DNA of 64,000 nucleotides from CAZAYY01 sp964489525 (GTDB lineage Bacteria > Chloroflexota > Anaerolineae > Anaerolineales > JABWBV01): NCBI GenBank assembly GCA_964489525.1, contig CAZAYY010000005.1, positions 124,001 through 188,000 on the forward strand, read 5' to 3'. Made by a program: the position numbers and the translations under genes. The stretch's first letter is position 1; each line of letters starts with the position of its first letter. Shown piece by piece: positions 43,906-52,721 of the stretch. The notes under the pieces are model-generated. The model had not been told where the DNA came from. It saw nothing but the letters and a program-made list of their open reading frames with translations, and searched no databases.

Positions 43906-46278
43906 ATGACGAAAGACAAAGTGCCTGGCAAAAAGGAATACGACGAAATCCACCGGCTTCTTGACCGCGAGTACCTGCGCGCGGGTCTGGCAAGGCTGGA
44001 TCTTTTCATGCGCAGGGCTGCCCAACGTTGGCAGTTGAGCGGTCAAAACCCGGCTGATGATTTTCGCGGCCTGTATGTTTCCGACCAGGAAGCCGCGGCC
44101 CTGCTCGACCGCCCCTTTGGCGCAGGTTGGGGCGACCTGGTAACCCTGCCCGAAGACGACGAAGTGGCTTACGAACGCGGCCTTGCTTCCATTGAAACCC
44201 AAATGGCCGGGATGCGAGCCGAAGCAGCCCGCAAGGGTGTGGTCCTGCGCATGCTGTACTTACAGTATGTTTTCCAGTTGACCCCGCTTGAGATTGACTT
44301 TTTACTGGTATGCCTGGCACCCACCCTGGACCCCCGCTATGAAAAGCTGTATGGCTATCTGCAAGACGATGTTACCCGCAAACGGCCGACCCTGCAGCTC
44401 GCCCTGGCACTGCTGAGCCAACCCGGCCTGGCCCGTATGGATGTGCTGGCCTTCTTAACCCGCCCAGACGCTCCCCTGTTCAGCCACAACTTAATCGAAC
44501 GCGGGGCTGCCACCCGAACCGACCTGCCCCCGCTGCTCAACACCCCCTTAACCATTGATGAAACCCTGGTGCACTGGCTGCTGGGCAGCCCGGCCCTGCA
44601 TCCGGCCCTGGAAAACCTGGCCACGCTCGAGTGGGCTGAAAGCAGCCACCCTGAAACCACAGCCGATGCAGCCCAACCCACATTTGACGCGGTTGACCCG
44701 GAAACCATCCTGGTATTCTCAGGCCCAGACCAGGCCGCCCAGGATGGCGCCGCAAGAGATATCGCCGCCAATGGAATGTACACCTCCGACACTCACCTGC
44801 ACCACGGAAATATTGGCATTCGCGTTTTTGCCCGCAGCGGGGATACCCGCTCAACCCCCAGGCCGCTGCTGATTTTGCACCTGGACCAGGCGGTTAACCC
44901 CTCAAATTTCGAGCGCTACCCATACGACCAGCTCCACCTGCTCCGGCTGGCGCAGCGCGATGCCCGGCTGCACCAGGCAATTCTATATATCAAAGGTTGG
45001 GATAGCGCGCTGCAAGATGGCAGCGTGCGCCAGGATATCTTTCAATCGGTTTGCCAGCATCCCGACCAGGTGATTTTATCGGGCCAGGCAGCCTGGCTTC
45101 CCAGCGAAGTTCCAACCAAAGAAAACCAGGCCGAGCGCAAGTTTAAGACCATTTATTTTCCAATTCCGGTATATGGCCAGCGGCTCCGGTTGTGGCAGCG
45201 CTATCTGCCGCCCACGGCTGCCCAGAAACTGCCCGCCGAAACCCTGCACCTGCTGGCTGGGCAGTTCGCCCTGACGACCGGCCAAATTCGCGATGCAGCC
45301 GCCTCCATTTATTCTTTGCCCGAACCCACAGATGCCTACGCCAGCCAACCTGCCAGCCTTTCGGCAGCGGTGCTGGCCGCTGCCCGCAAATACTCCAACC
45401 CGCGGCTCAGTTCGCTTGCCCAAAAAATTGTCCCGCGATACGACTGGGACGATGTCATCTTGCCCGACGACCAGCGCCAGATTTTGCGCGAAATCATCGC
45501 AACGGTAAGCGAACGGCCCCGGGTGTTGGACGAATGGGGCGTGGGCCTCAAGCTGGCTTCCAGCCGGGGCATCACGGTTCTGTTTGCCGGCCCACCCGGC
45601 ACCGGCAAAACCATGGCCGCTGAGGTCATTGCCCGCTCCCTGGGGCTGGATTTATTCAAGATTGACCTTTCTTCGATTGTCTCGAAATATATTGGTGAAA
45701 CCGAGAAAAACCTGGAAAAAATCTTTAACGAAGCCGCTTCAAGCAACGCGATTTTGTTTTTCGACGAAGCCGACGCGCTGTTTGGCAAGCGCTCCGAAGT
45801 GCGCGATTCCCACGACCGCTACGCCAACATCGAAATCAGCTACCTGCTGCAGCGCATGGAAGCCTATGACGGCGTGACCATATTGGCCACAAACCTGCGG
45901 GCTAACCTGGACGAAGCCTTTACCCGCCGCCTGCACTTCGCGGTGGATTTCCCATTCCCCGAAGCGCCAGACCGGCTGCGCATCTGGCAAACGCTCTTCC
46001 CGACCACAGTTCCCCGCGCCGAAAACCTCGATTTCAACCTGCTGGCAAAACGCTTCAAACTGGCCGGCGGCAACATTCGCAATGTCATTGTCAACGCGGC
46101 TTACCTGGCTGCCAGCAATGGCGGCAGCGTGACGATGGATCACCTCTTTCATGGAATCCGGCGTGAACTGCAAAAAATGGGTCGGCTGGTATCTGAAGGC
46201 GATTTACTGCCCGATGACAGCCCAATGAGTGCAACCGGGGTTTTTGCCCGCCCTGGCAACCGGGGGTTGAATGAATAA
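43906..46278 (+). CDS. eCIS AAA+ ATPase (Afp15/Pvc15-like)
   Basis: 790 residues. A large N-terminal region (1-500) is typical of injection-system ATPases (LEIDFLLVCLAPTLDPRYEK, DDVTRKRPTLQLALALL). The AAA+ domain (about 505-760) has Walker A FAGPPGTGKTMAAEVIA, Walker B NAILFFDEADALFGKRSEV, sensor 1 ILATNLRANLDEAF and the arginine finger in FTRRLHFAVDFP. In Afp/PVC systems the ATPase is needed for particle assembly or cargo loading in the cytoplasm. It heads the operon here, whereas in Afp it is near the end. The Shine-Dalgarno is weak (GGAAA). Confidence 0.9.
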   Translation: MTKDKVPGKKEYDEIHRLLDREYLRAGLARLDLFMRRAAQRWQLSGQNPADDFRGLYVSDQEAAALLDRPFGAGWGDLVTLPEDDEVAYERGLASIETQMAGMRAEAARKGVVLRMLYLQYVFQLTPLEIDFLLVCLAPTLDPRYEKLYGYLQDDVTRKRPTLQLALALLSQPGLARMDVLAFLTRPDAPLFSHNLIERGAATRTDLPPLLNTPLTIDETLVHWLLGSPALHPALENLATLEWAESSHPETTADAAQPTFDAVDPETILVFSGPDQAAQDGAARDIAANGMYTSDTHLHHGNIGIRVFARSGDTRSTPRPLLILHLDQAVNPSNFERYPYDQLHLLRLAQRDARLHQAILYIKGWDSALQDGSVRQDIFQSVCQHPDQVILSGQAAWLPSEVPTKENQAERKFKTIYFPIPVYGQRLRLWQRYLPPTAAQKLPAETLHLLAGQFALTTGQIRDAAASIYSLPEPTDAYASQPASLSAAVLAAARKYSNPRLSSLAQKIVPRYDWDDVILPDDQRQILREIIATVSERPRVLDEWGVGLKLASSRGITVLFAGPPGTGKTMAAEVIARSLGLDLFKIDLSSIVSKYIGETEKNLEKIFNEAASSNAILFFDEADALFGKRSEVRDSHDRYANIEISYLLQRMEAYDGVTILATNLRANLDEAFTRRLHFAVDFPFPEAPDRLRIWQTLFPTTVPRAENLDFNLLAKRFKLAGGNIRNVIVNAAYLAASNGGSVTMDHLFHGIRRELQKMGRLVSEGDLLPDDSPMSATGVFARPGNRGLNE

Positions 46279-47698
46279 GCCCAACAAAATCAACCAACCC
46301 GCCCCTGGCAAAAGCGTTGTAAAGCCAACCCCGGTTCCAGCCCCAGGCGCTGGCTCCATGAATTCAGTGCAAACCGAAACACTCGGTGCAGAAGTGGATA
46401 CCCTGGCCCAATCCAACCGTGCGCTGACCTCCGGGCTGCCCCCAGGTGTTCCCCCCGCCGATGGACAGGGCCGCAACCTTCATAACCAGCGCCTGCCCCT
46501 CAGCCAGCGCCAGGCCATGGCCCGTAAAATGAACCGCAACCAGGGCAACCACCATGTCCAACGGGCCGCCCAACCCATCCAAAAAGCGCCTCCCGCACCG
46601 CAAAACCTGGTGAAAATCCCCTATAACTACACCAAAGAAGTTACCATTGATAAGGGCAAATACATCAAGCTGTCCAATATTTCGTTCACGATTGGCGGCT
46701 CCCTGGAAGAAATGCCCCCGGCAGGTGGCAGCACCGGGGTAACCGTTGAAGCAGGGGGAACCCAAACCAACAACCCGCGCAAAGATGCCCTCACCATCAA
46801 GGCCGAAAGCAAGAAAGCGGCCGACGACTTTTTCAGCCAAAAAGTCGCCTCTTTATCCAGCTCGGTAAAGCCCTACGAGAAAAAAGCCGCTGGTTTTTCG
46901 CGCTCGGATGATGAAGCTAAGGTCAACGTGTCTTACGAACACGGCTTTGAAATAGACCCCTTCCTTGTCCAGAATGTGCAGCTCACCACAGCCATGGAGT
47001 TCAACATCCTGGAACTCAAAAAAAATCCAGGAACCACACCCAAATTCCATTTTCTTTCTGCGGTTCCTAAAGTTGAAATCCAGGGCAAAAAAGAAAATTT
47101 CCCCATCAGCGGATTTCAGTCCAACCTGAAAGGCGAAATTGCCGCCACCTTTGAACCCGATTGGGTCACTTTGGGCCTGCTCGCCCTCGAAACCCCCATC
47201 GGCTGGGCGCTGGCCGGAGCCGCAGGAGGGCTGGCGATTGTGTACTTTACCTATAAAGACGTTGAACGCACCGAGCAGTTGATGGGCAAAGTGAGGGGTA
47301 AAGCCACCAACATTGTAAGGGCTGCCAGCAAATATGCCGATGTGATCGCCGGAAAAACGGTTGCACCCGGCAACAAAGCTGAAACCGATGCGGTCAACCA
47401 GGCCAAATCCGACCTGGCGGCCATTGTCACACCCAAAGATATGAGCCAGGACACCTACTATGCCCTGGTAGAAGCCGATAAACTTGAAGCCAGCTACTGG
47501 AAGCAATCCTATCAAAACTATAAAAGGGTTGCCCTCGGCAACCTTGAAGACGACCTGGAGACCGAAATTAAGGCCTGGCACGATGAACACTGGGTCCAAT
47601 CTTTCTTTGCCGGGCGCTATGCTGCCGACGATATCGCTGCCGCCCGGGCAGCCATTGCGGATATCAGCGCCAGCGAAGGTTCGGGTTTCATCGGTTAA
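46271..47698 (+). CDS. eCIS-associated protein of unknown function, cargo-like
   Basis: 475 residues; the start overlaps the ATPase stop by eight bases. Residues 1-75 are disordered (Pro/Ala/Gln). A motif RQAMARKMNRNQGNHHVQR at about 80-98 resembles the GNRAVQ(K/R) motif of the next gene and GNKMVQR of the 1008-residue protein. A beta-rich middle part (about 120-300) is followed by one strongly hydrophobic segment (TPIGWALAGAAGGLAIVYFT, about 310-330) and a helical C-terminus (DKLEASYWKQSYQNYKRVAL). No catalytic motif is evident. It is a possible cargo protein with a membrane-active helix, or a structural accessory. I do not recognise the family. Confidence 0.7.
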   Translation: MNKPNKINQPAPGKSVVKPTPVPAPGAGSMNSVQTETLGAEVDTLAQSNRALTSGLPPGVPPADGQGRNLHNQRLPLSQRQAMARKMNRNQGNHHVQRAAQPIQKAPPAPQNLVKIPYNYTKEVTIDKGKYIKLSNISFTIGGSLEEMPPAGGSTGVTVEAGGTQTNNPRKDALTIKAESKKAADDFFSQKVASLSSSVKPYEKKAAGFSRSDDEAKVNVSYEHGFEIDPFLVQNVQLTTAMEFNILELKKNPGTTPKFHFLSAVPKVEIQGKKENFPISGFQSNLKGEIAATFEPDWVTLGLLALETPIGWALAGAAGGLAIVYFTYKDVERTEQLMGKVRGKATNIVRAASKYADVIAGKTVAPGNKAETDAVNQAKSDLAAIVTPKDMSQDTYYALVEADKLEASYWKQSYQNYKRVALGNLEDDLETEIKAWHDEHWVQSFFAGRYAADDIAAARAAIADISASEGSGFIG

Positions 47699-47734
47699 AC
47701 CGGAAGCCCAGGATTTGTTTATTGGAGAAACGCG

Positions 47735-48868
47735 ATGAAAGAACAAAACACAAAAGAAGATAAACCCGTCAGCAAACTTCGCATTGAGAAGCCCGAAAAC
47801 CATCTCCACCAGGAGCGTGTTCGCCAGCCAAGGGTACCAAAGCATGCCGAAACCCCCCGCGAGAGCGAACCCCACCAACCCGAAATCAACCGTTTGCAGC
47901 AGCAGGTTGGCAACCGGGCTGTGCAAAAAATGACCGGCAACCCGGAAGGGCTTTCAAACCACCTCCAAAGCGCTACACCCATTCAACGATATGGCAACCG
48001 GGCGGTCCAGCGGATGATGAGCCGCAGCATGATGGCCCAGCGCGCAGCCAACCAACCCGCCGCAGTAGAAGACGACGTTGCGAAAAAAATTAACAGTGCA
48101 CGCGGCGGCGGCCAGGCCCTGGATCCCGGGGTTCAAAACAACATGGAAGCCAAACTCGGTGCCGATTTCAGCAATGTTCGAGTTCATACCTCAAAAGAAG
48201 CAGGCCAGCTAAATCAGGACCTGAACGCCCGGGCCTTCACTACCGGGCAGGATATCTTCTTTAAAGAAGGTCAATATCAACCCGGCAGCAGCAGTGGGCA
48301 GGAACTGATTGCCCACGAACTGGCCCATGTCGTCCAACAGAGCGAAGGACGGGTGAACCTGGGCGGACCGGCAGGCGGCAGCGGGATGGTGGTCAATGCG
48401 CCTGGCGACCCCTACGAAAAAGAAGCCGACCAGATTGCCCAGCGAGCCATGAGCCCGGCCAGCAGCGAAGCTCCCGTTCAGCGGCAAGATATCCCTGAAG
48501 AAGAGGAAGTCCAAATGCAGGAAGAAGAAGAACTTCAAATGCAAGCGGAAGAAGAGGAAGAGATCCAAATGCAAGAAGAAGAGGAACTTCAAATGCAAGA
48601 GNNNNNNNNNNNNNNNNNNNNNNNNNNNNNNNNNNNNNNNNNNNNNNNNNNNNNNNNNNNNNNNNNNNNNNNNNNNNNNNNNNNNNNNNNNNNNNNNNNN
48701 NAAGAGGAACTTCAAATGCAAGAGGAAGAAGAGGAAGAGATCCAAATGCAAGAAGAAGAGGAACTTCAAATGCAAGAGGAAGAAGAGGAAGAGATCCAAA
48801 TGCAAGAAGAGGAAGAAGAACTTCAAATGCAAGAGGAAGAAGAGGAAGAAAAACACGCCGGGATGTAA
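47735..48868 (+). CDS. DUF4157 (eCIS core domain) protein with Glu-rich QMQ repeats; interrupted by a scaffold gap
   Basis: About 377 residues as written, true length unknown. GNRAVQK (59-65) and YGNRAVQRMM (86-95) precede the DUF4157 domain (about 128-205). That domain has LGADFSNVRVHTSKEAGQLN and the zinc-protease-like QELIAHELAHVVQQSEG, with HELAH at 194-198. After PVQRQDIPEEEE (248-257) comes a low-complexity tail built from EEEELQMQ and EEEEEEIQMQ, an 18-residue alternating unit, ending KHAGM. The tail contains 100 Ns, so its repeat number and even the frame across the gap are not certain. DUF4157 is a hallmark of many eCIS loci; whether it cuts protein is not established. Confidence 0.88.
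   Translation: MKEQNTKEDKPVSKLRIEKPENHLHQERVRQPRVPKHAETPRESEPHQPEINRLQQQVGNRAVQKMTGNPEGLSNHLQSATPIQRYGNRAVQRMMSRSMMAQRAANQPAAVEDDVAKKINSARGGGQALDPGVQNNMEAKLGADFSNVRVHTSKEAGQLNQDLNARAFTTGQDIFFKEGQYQPGSSSGQELIAHELAHVVQQSEGRVNLGGPAGGSGMVVNAPGDPYEKEADQIAQRAMSPASSEAPVQRQDIPEEEEVQMQEEEELQMQAEEEEEIQMQEEEELQMQEXXXXXXXXXXXXXXXXXXXXXXXXXXXXXXXXXXEELQMQEEEEEEIQMQEEEELQMQEEEEEEIQMQEEEEELQMQEEEEEEKHAGM
48602..48701. other. assembly gap (100 N) inside a tandem repeat
   Basis: Exactly 100 N bases stand in the Glu/QMQ repeat of the DUF4157 gene. Both flanks carry the same 54-base alternating unit, so this is a scaffolded collapse in a repeat. 100 is probably a placeholder length. Confidence 0.98.
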
Positions 48869-48985
48869 ACCCGGCGAATTGACCATTCAAAAACCCTACC
48901 CAACCCAGAAATGGAGCGGGATTCGGCAACATGAGAAAGAAGGACCGAAAATGGACAAAACCTTGAACCTAACGGGAGGCAGCGC

Positions 48986-49858
48986 ATGATCGCAGATCTG
49001 GATGAAACCATCCGGCAGATTGTCATCGAAGAACTGCCCATCAAAAATGGCGAAATTGACATTAAATTTGACCAGCCCAAACGCGAATGGTCCTCCCGGC
49101 TGTCCAAGCCAACCATTAACTTTTTTCTATATGACGTACGCGAAAACCCCACACTGCGGCAGCATGGCTGGGACCGGCTGGACAACGGAAGCGGGCGAAT
49201 TACCACCCAAAAACGCACTCCCTTTCGGGTAGACTGTTTTTACCTGATGTCGGTTTGGGCCGCAGACCCGGAAGACGAACACCGCCTGCTCACCCGTGCC
49301 CTGATGGCACTGTTTCGCTTCCCCATCCTGCCTGCCGACCGGCTCTTGGGCACGCTGCGCAATCCTCCATTCGACATCAGCGCCCGGTTGGGCGTACACG
49401 ACCGGCTGACAAACCCGGCAGAAGTTTGGGGTGCTTTGGATAACGAACTACGCCCCAGTATTCCCTATATCATCACCCTGGCACTCGACCCGTGGTCCGA
49501 AGTGACCGGCCCAGCTGTACGCAGCTTCACCCTGCGCTTCGGGCAGGCCGACACCCTTCCCCGGCGGCCGCAATTTATTGAAGGAGCTCCCACGGACGAT
49601 TTCTACTTCATGGGTGGTGTGGTACGCACCTCTGAAAAAGCCAAAACCAACCCTGGCCAACCCCAAGCGGGAATCCCCGTAGCCATAAAAGGCACCGGCT
49701 GGGTGACCAATACCGATGATCAAGGGCGTTTTCGCTTCGGGCCTGTTGTGCCTGGGCAATATACCCTGGTTGCCTGGCCTGGGGGAAGCGGCGCCGCTCC
49801 CAAGGAGCGAACTGTCTCCGTCCCCGCTGCTGATGGGAATTTCGACCTGGAGGTGTGA
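48986..49858 (+). CDS. DUF4255 (Pvc16/Afp16-type) tail terminator with added beta-sandwich
   Basis: 290 residues; ACGGGAGG precedes ATG 48986. Residues 1-185 match the Pvc16 N-terminal domain (MIADLDETIRQIVIEELP, TINFFLYDVRENPTLRQ, RVDCFYLMSVWAADPEDEHR). It caps the sheath-tube end in Afp/PVC particles. Residues about 210-290 form a carboxypeptidase-regulatory-like beta-sandwich (GIPVAIKGTGWVTNTDDQGR, PGQYTLVAWPGG), possibly exposed at the distal cap. It is followed by 360 bases without a clear gene. Confidence 0.85.
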   Translation: MIADLDETIRQIVIEELPIKNGEIDIKFDQPKREWSSRLSKPTINFFLYDVRENPTLRQHGWDRLDNGSGRITTQKRTPFRVDCFYLMSVWAADPEDEHRLLTRALMALFRFPILPADRLLGTLRNPPFDISARLGVHDRLTNPAEVWGALDNELRPSIPYIITLALDPWSEVTGPAVRSFTLRFGQADTLPRRPQFIEGAPTDDFYFMGGVVRTSEKAKTNPGQPQAGIPVAIKGTGWVTNTDDQGRFRFGPVVPGQYTLVAWPGGSGAAPKERTVSVPAADGNFDLEV

Positions 49859-50218
49859 AATGGGCGAATTTTGGTGTACAATTTGGTTTCCAAAACATTC
49901 CCCCCTTTCCAGGTCGTTTACCAGCCTGCCTGCCGGAAGACCTTCTGCAAGGCTTAAACCAGGCAAAGACAGGCTTACCCGGAAAACTCGCCGTAAGTTA
50001 ACCCGCGGGCCCCCGGCGTGCTCTATCCATAGGCTAGGGTTGCCGGACCAAATTGACCCACTTGCAGCACTCGATGCGCCCGCACGATTAAAAACAGGAG
50101 GGCAGTACGTATACCAATGATTTTGGACCGGACCAAGAAACCAGGCATAACTGCAATAAACAAACTGTATTAAACTGGAAAACACATTTTATTAGGATTC
50201 ACAAAGGAGAAAAAACAA
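49859..50218 (+). other. 360-base spacer upstream of the sheath gene
   Basis: No supported gene; frames here lack ribosome-binding sites and family signatures. An extra promoter for the abundant sheath and tube proteins would fit this place. TTGACC at 50051-50056 is a -35-like hexamer, but I see no matching -10. The last 60 bases are AT-rich, ending with AAAGGAG before the sheath ATG. Confidence 0.35.
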
Positions 50219-51742
50219 ATGGCACTTTCATATGCATCCCCCGGCGTGTATGTAGAGGAAGTTGACCGCGGCACGAAGCCCATCGAAGCTGCCGGCACTT
50301 CCCTCACCGCGTTCATTGGCATCACAGCTGAAGCCAGCTTGAAAGCCATTGATGCAGCCACTGGCGCCCGCGTTGCCGTTGAATCGCGGTTGAACAAAGC
50401 CACCCTGGTGACCAGCTGGACCCAGTATGTGGACATTTTTGGTGATATGATTCCAGGCGCTTACCTGCCGGATTCCGTTTATGGCTACTTTTCCAACGGC
50501 GGCGGACAGTGCTACATTGTCAGCCTGCGGGCAATGAACGAAGCAGGTGGCGATGTTAAAGCCGCCAGCGCCACCGTCCCGGCCGACAAAGGCACTGCCT
50601 TCAAAGCAGTTGCCAAAACTGCTGGCCCGGCAGGCAACAACCTGACCATCACCATCACCAGCGAGGGCGAAAGCGGTGCTTTCACCATGTCGGTGGGTGG
50701 CCAAACCAAAACCGGCCTGACCCTCAAAGGCGAAAATGCCCTTGGCCCGAACACCTTTGACAGCATCGTCATCTCCAGCATCGGTGGCGGTAAACCCGTG
50801 GATGGCGCTTACGCCCTGAGCGGCGGCGGTATGTCAGCCTTGTCCGTTGCCGACTTCATTGGCTCTTCCGCCGACCGCACCGGCCTGGGCGGCCTGGAAG
50901 CCTTCGACGACATTCGCCTGGTGGCCTGCCCAGACATCATGGTTGGCTATGATGGCTCGAATGAAGCCAAGGAACGCATCAAAATGGTTCAGGAAGCCAT
51001 GGTCAGCCACTGCGAACGCCTGAAATATCGCTTCGCCGTGCTCGACACCCCGCCAGGCCTGAACGCCCAGCAAGCCAAAGAATGGCGCCTCTATGTCAAT
51101 TTCGACAGCTCTTACGCCGCCATGTACTACCCCTGGATTAAGATTGCCGATTTGAGCGGCAGCGGCAGCACCACCAAGCTCGTCCCGCCCAGCGGCCACG
51201 TTGTTGGCCTGTATAACCGCAGCGATTCCGAGCGCGGTGTCCACAAAGCCCCCGCCAACGATGTGGTTTTTGGCGCAATTGACCTCGAACTGCAAATCAG
51301 CCGCGGCGAACAAGACACCCTGAACCCCATCGGTGTGAACTGCATCCGCGCCTTCCCCGGCCGGGGCATTCGCGTTTGGGGTGCCCGTACCCTGAGCAGC
51401 AACGGCGCCTGGCGCTATGTCAATGTTCGCCGCCTGTTCATCATGGTTGAAGCTTCGATGGACGCTGGCCTGCAGTGGGTGGTGTTTGAACCCAACGACA
51501 GCACCCTCTGGGCCAAAGTGCGCCGCGATGTCAGCTCCTTCCTGCGCAATGTCTGGCGCTCTGGCGCTTTGTTTGGCGCAACCCCAGAAGAGGCCTTCTA
51601 TGTCAAATGCGATGAAGAACTGAACCCCCTGGAAGTTCGCGACCTCGGGCAGTTGATTATCGAAGTTGGCCTGGCCCCGGTGAAACCGGCCGAATTTGTC
51701 ATCTTCCGCATCAGCCAGTGGGCTGGCGCAAATGCTGAGTAG
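50219..51742 (+). CDS. eCIS contractile sheath protein
   Basis: 507 residues. The start SYASPGVYVEEVDRGTKPIE and the following SLTAFIGIT are the sheath N-terminal signature. The C-terminal half has the conserved core (GVHKAPANDVVFGAIDLE, NPIGVNCIRAFPGRGIRVWG, WRYVNVRRLFIMVEASMDAG) and ends FVIFRISQWAG. Contraction of this polymer drives the inner tube. Only one sheath gene is seen, where Afp has three (Afp2-4). Strong AAAGGAG. Confidence 0.95.
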   Translation: MALSYASPGVYVEEVDRGTKPIEAAGTSLTAFIGITAEASLKAIDAATGARVAVESRLNKATLVTSWTQYVDIFGDMIPGAYLPDSVYGYFSNGGGQCYIVSLRAMNEAGGDVKAASATVPADKGTAFKAVAKTAGPAGNNLTITITSEGESGAFTMSVGGQTKTGLTLKGENALGPNTFDSIVISSIGGGKPVDGAYALSGGGMSALSVADFIGSSADRTGLGGLEAFDDIRLVACPDIMVGYDGSNEAKERIKMVQEAMVSHCERLKYRFAVLDTPPGLNAQQAKEWRLYVNFDSSYAAMYYPWIKIADLSGSGSTTKLVPPSGHVVGLYNRSDSERGVHKAPANDVVFGAIDLELQISRGEQDTLNPIGVNCIRAFPGRGIRVWGARTLSSNGAWRYVNVRRLFIMVEASMDAGLQWVVFEPNDSTLWAKVRRDVSSFLRNVWRSGALFGATPEEAFYVKCDEELNPLEVRDLGQLIIEVGLAPVKPAEFVIFRISQWAGANAE

Positions 51743-51827
51743 TCGGTTTTTCCTGCAATGGAAACCCAACACAAAGCAGAAATTGTTTTTAACGTTATAC
51801 ACACACAGATAAAAGGAGAACTATAAC

Positions 51828-52271
51828 ATGGCTGGACGTGAAGACCCTCTTGTTGGATTTCATTTCGCCATTGACCTGCAAGGCGTGGTCAAAGGCTTTT
51901 TTACCGAGTGCTCCGGTCTCGGCTCCGAACACGAAGTCATCGAGCACAAAGTCATCACCGAAAAAGGACAGGAAGTTGTGATGAAAATTCCTGGCCGCCT
52001 CAAATGGGAAAACATCACCCTGAAGCGCGGTATCACCAGCAACATGGACATCTGGGACTGGCGCAAGCAGGTTGAAGACGGCAACGTAGACAAAGCCCGC
52101 CGTGATGGCTCGATTGTGATGTACGACCAGAACCTGACCGAGGTAGCTCGTTGGAACTTTGAACGTGCCTGGCCCATGAAGGTGACCGGCCCGCAGCCTA
52201 AATCCGATAGCAACGAGATCAGCATCGAAGAACTGGTCCTCACCCACGAGTACATCACTCGCGTGGCCTGA
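51828..52271 (+). CDS. eCIS inner tube protein 1 (gp19/Afp1-5 family)
   Basis: 147 residues; AAAGGAG lies before the ATG. The tube fold is clear from PLVGFHFAIDLQGVVKGFF, TECSGLGSEHEVIEHKVITE, IPGRLKWENITLKRGITSN and WPMKVTGPQPKSDSNEISIE. These proteins stack as hexameric rings inside the sheath. It is followed by a perfect hairpin in the spacer to the next gene, which may protect the sheath-tube message. Confidence 0.93.
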   Translation: MAGREDPLVGFHFAIDLQGVVKGFFTECSGLGSEHEVIEHKVITEKGQEVVMKIPGRLKWENITLKRGITSNMDIWDWRKQVEDGNVDKARRDGSIVMYDQNLTEVARWNFERAWPMKVTGPQPKSDSNEISIEELVLTHEYITRVA

Positions 52272-52300
52272 CCCTGAACCCAAAGCGGCCTAAAACCGCC

Positions 52301-52335
52301 GCCCTGGCGGGGACCTTACCCGTTCCCGCCAGGGC
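52301..52335 (+). promoter_or_regulatory. intercistronic hairpin after tube gene 1
   Basis: GCCCTGGCGGG (52301-52311) pairs perfectly with CCCGCCAGGGC (52325-52335), with a 13-base loop. No T-run follows, so it is less a terminator than an mRNA-stabilising or partial attenuation element. It separates the highly expressed sheath and tube genes from the low-copy baseplate genes. Confidence 0.6.
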
Positions 52336-52353
52336 AACAACGGGCATTAAGTT

Positions 52354-52719
52354 ATGCAAACAGAATTTAGCTTTAGCTTACCGCGCGGGTATATGGATGC
52401 ATCTGGGCAGCTGCACCAGGCAGGCCGGATGCGGCTGGCCACAGCCGCCGATGAAATCCAATCCTTGCGCGACCCACGCGTAGAAGAAAACCAGGCCTAC
52501 CTACCGGTTGTTTTATTAAGCCGGGTGGTCACTGCCCTGGGCAGCCTGCCCCAGGTGACCACACAAACCATTGAAGGCCTGTTTGCTTCCGATTTTGCCT
52601 ACCTGGAAGACCTTTACCGGCGGATCAACGCCAGTGAACCGGTATTCCTGAGCGTTATTTGCCCTGTTTGCAACAGCCAGTTCCAACTGCAGGCCGCCCC
52701 GCTGGATGAGACGGAGTAA
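52354..52719 (+). CDS. small eCIS assembly protein with CPxC zinc-knuckle half
   Basis: 121 residues. The pattern FSLPRGYMDASGQLHQAGRM then MRLATAADEI resembles tail-assembly chaperone-like proteins encoded after tube genes in many contractile systems. The C-terminus has SVICPVCNSQFQL; the single CPVC pair could share a metal in a dimer. The ribosome-binding site is weak. The role is inferred from position and resemblance only. Confidence 0.7.
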   Translation: MQTEFSFSLPRGYMDASGQLHQAGRMRLATAADEIQSLRDPRVEENQAYLPVVLLSRVVTALGSLPQVTTQTIEGLFASDFAYLEDLYRRINASEPVFLSVICPVCNSQFQLQAAPLDETE

Positions 52720-52721
52720 GC

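Noticed and set aside
49716..50120. Frame crossing the end of the Pvc16-type gene into the spacer
   Set aside because: The first half is out-of-frame reading of the beta-sandwich, the second half has no family features, and there is no ribosome-binding site.
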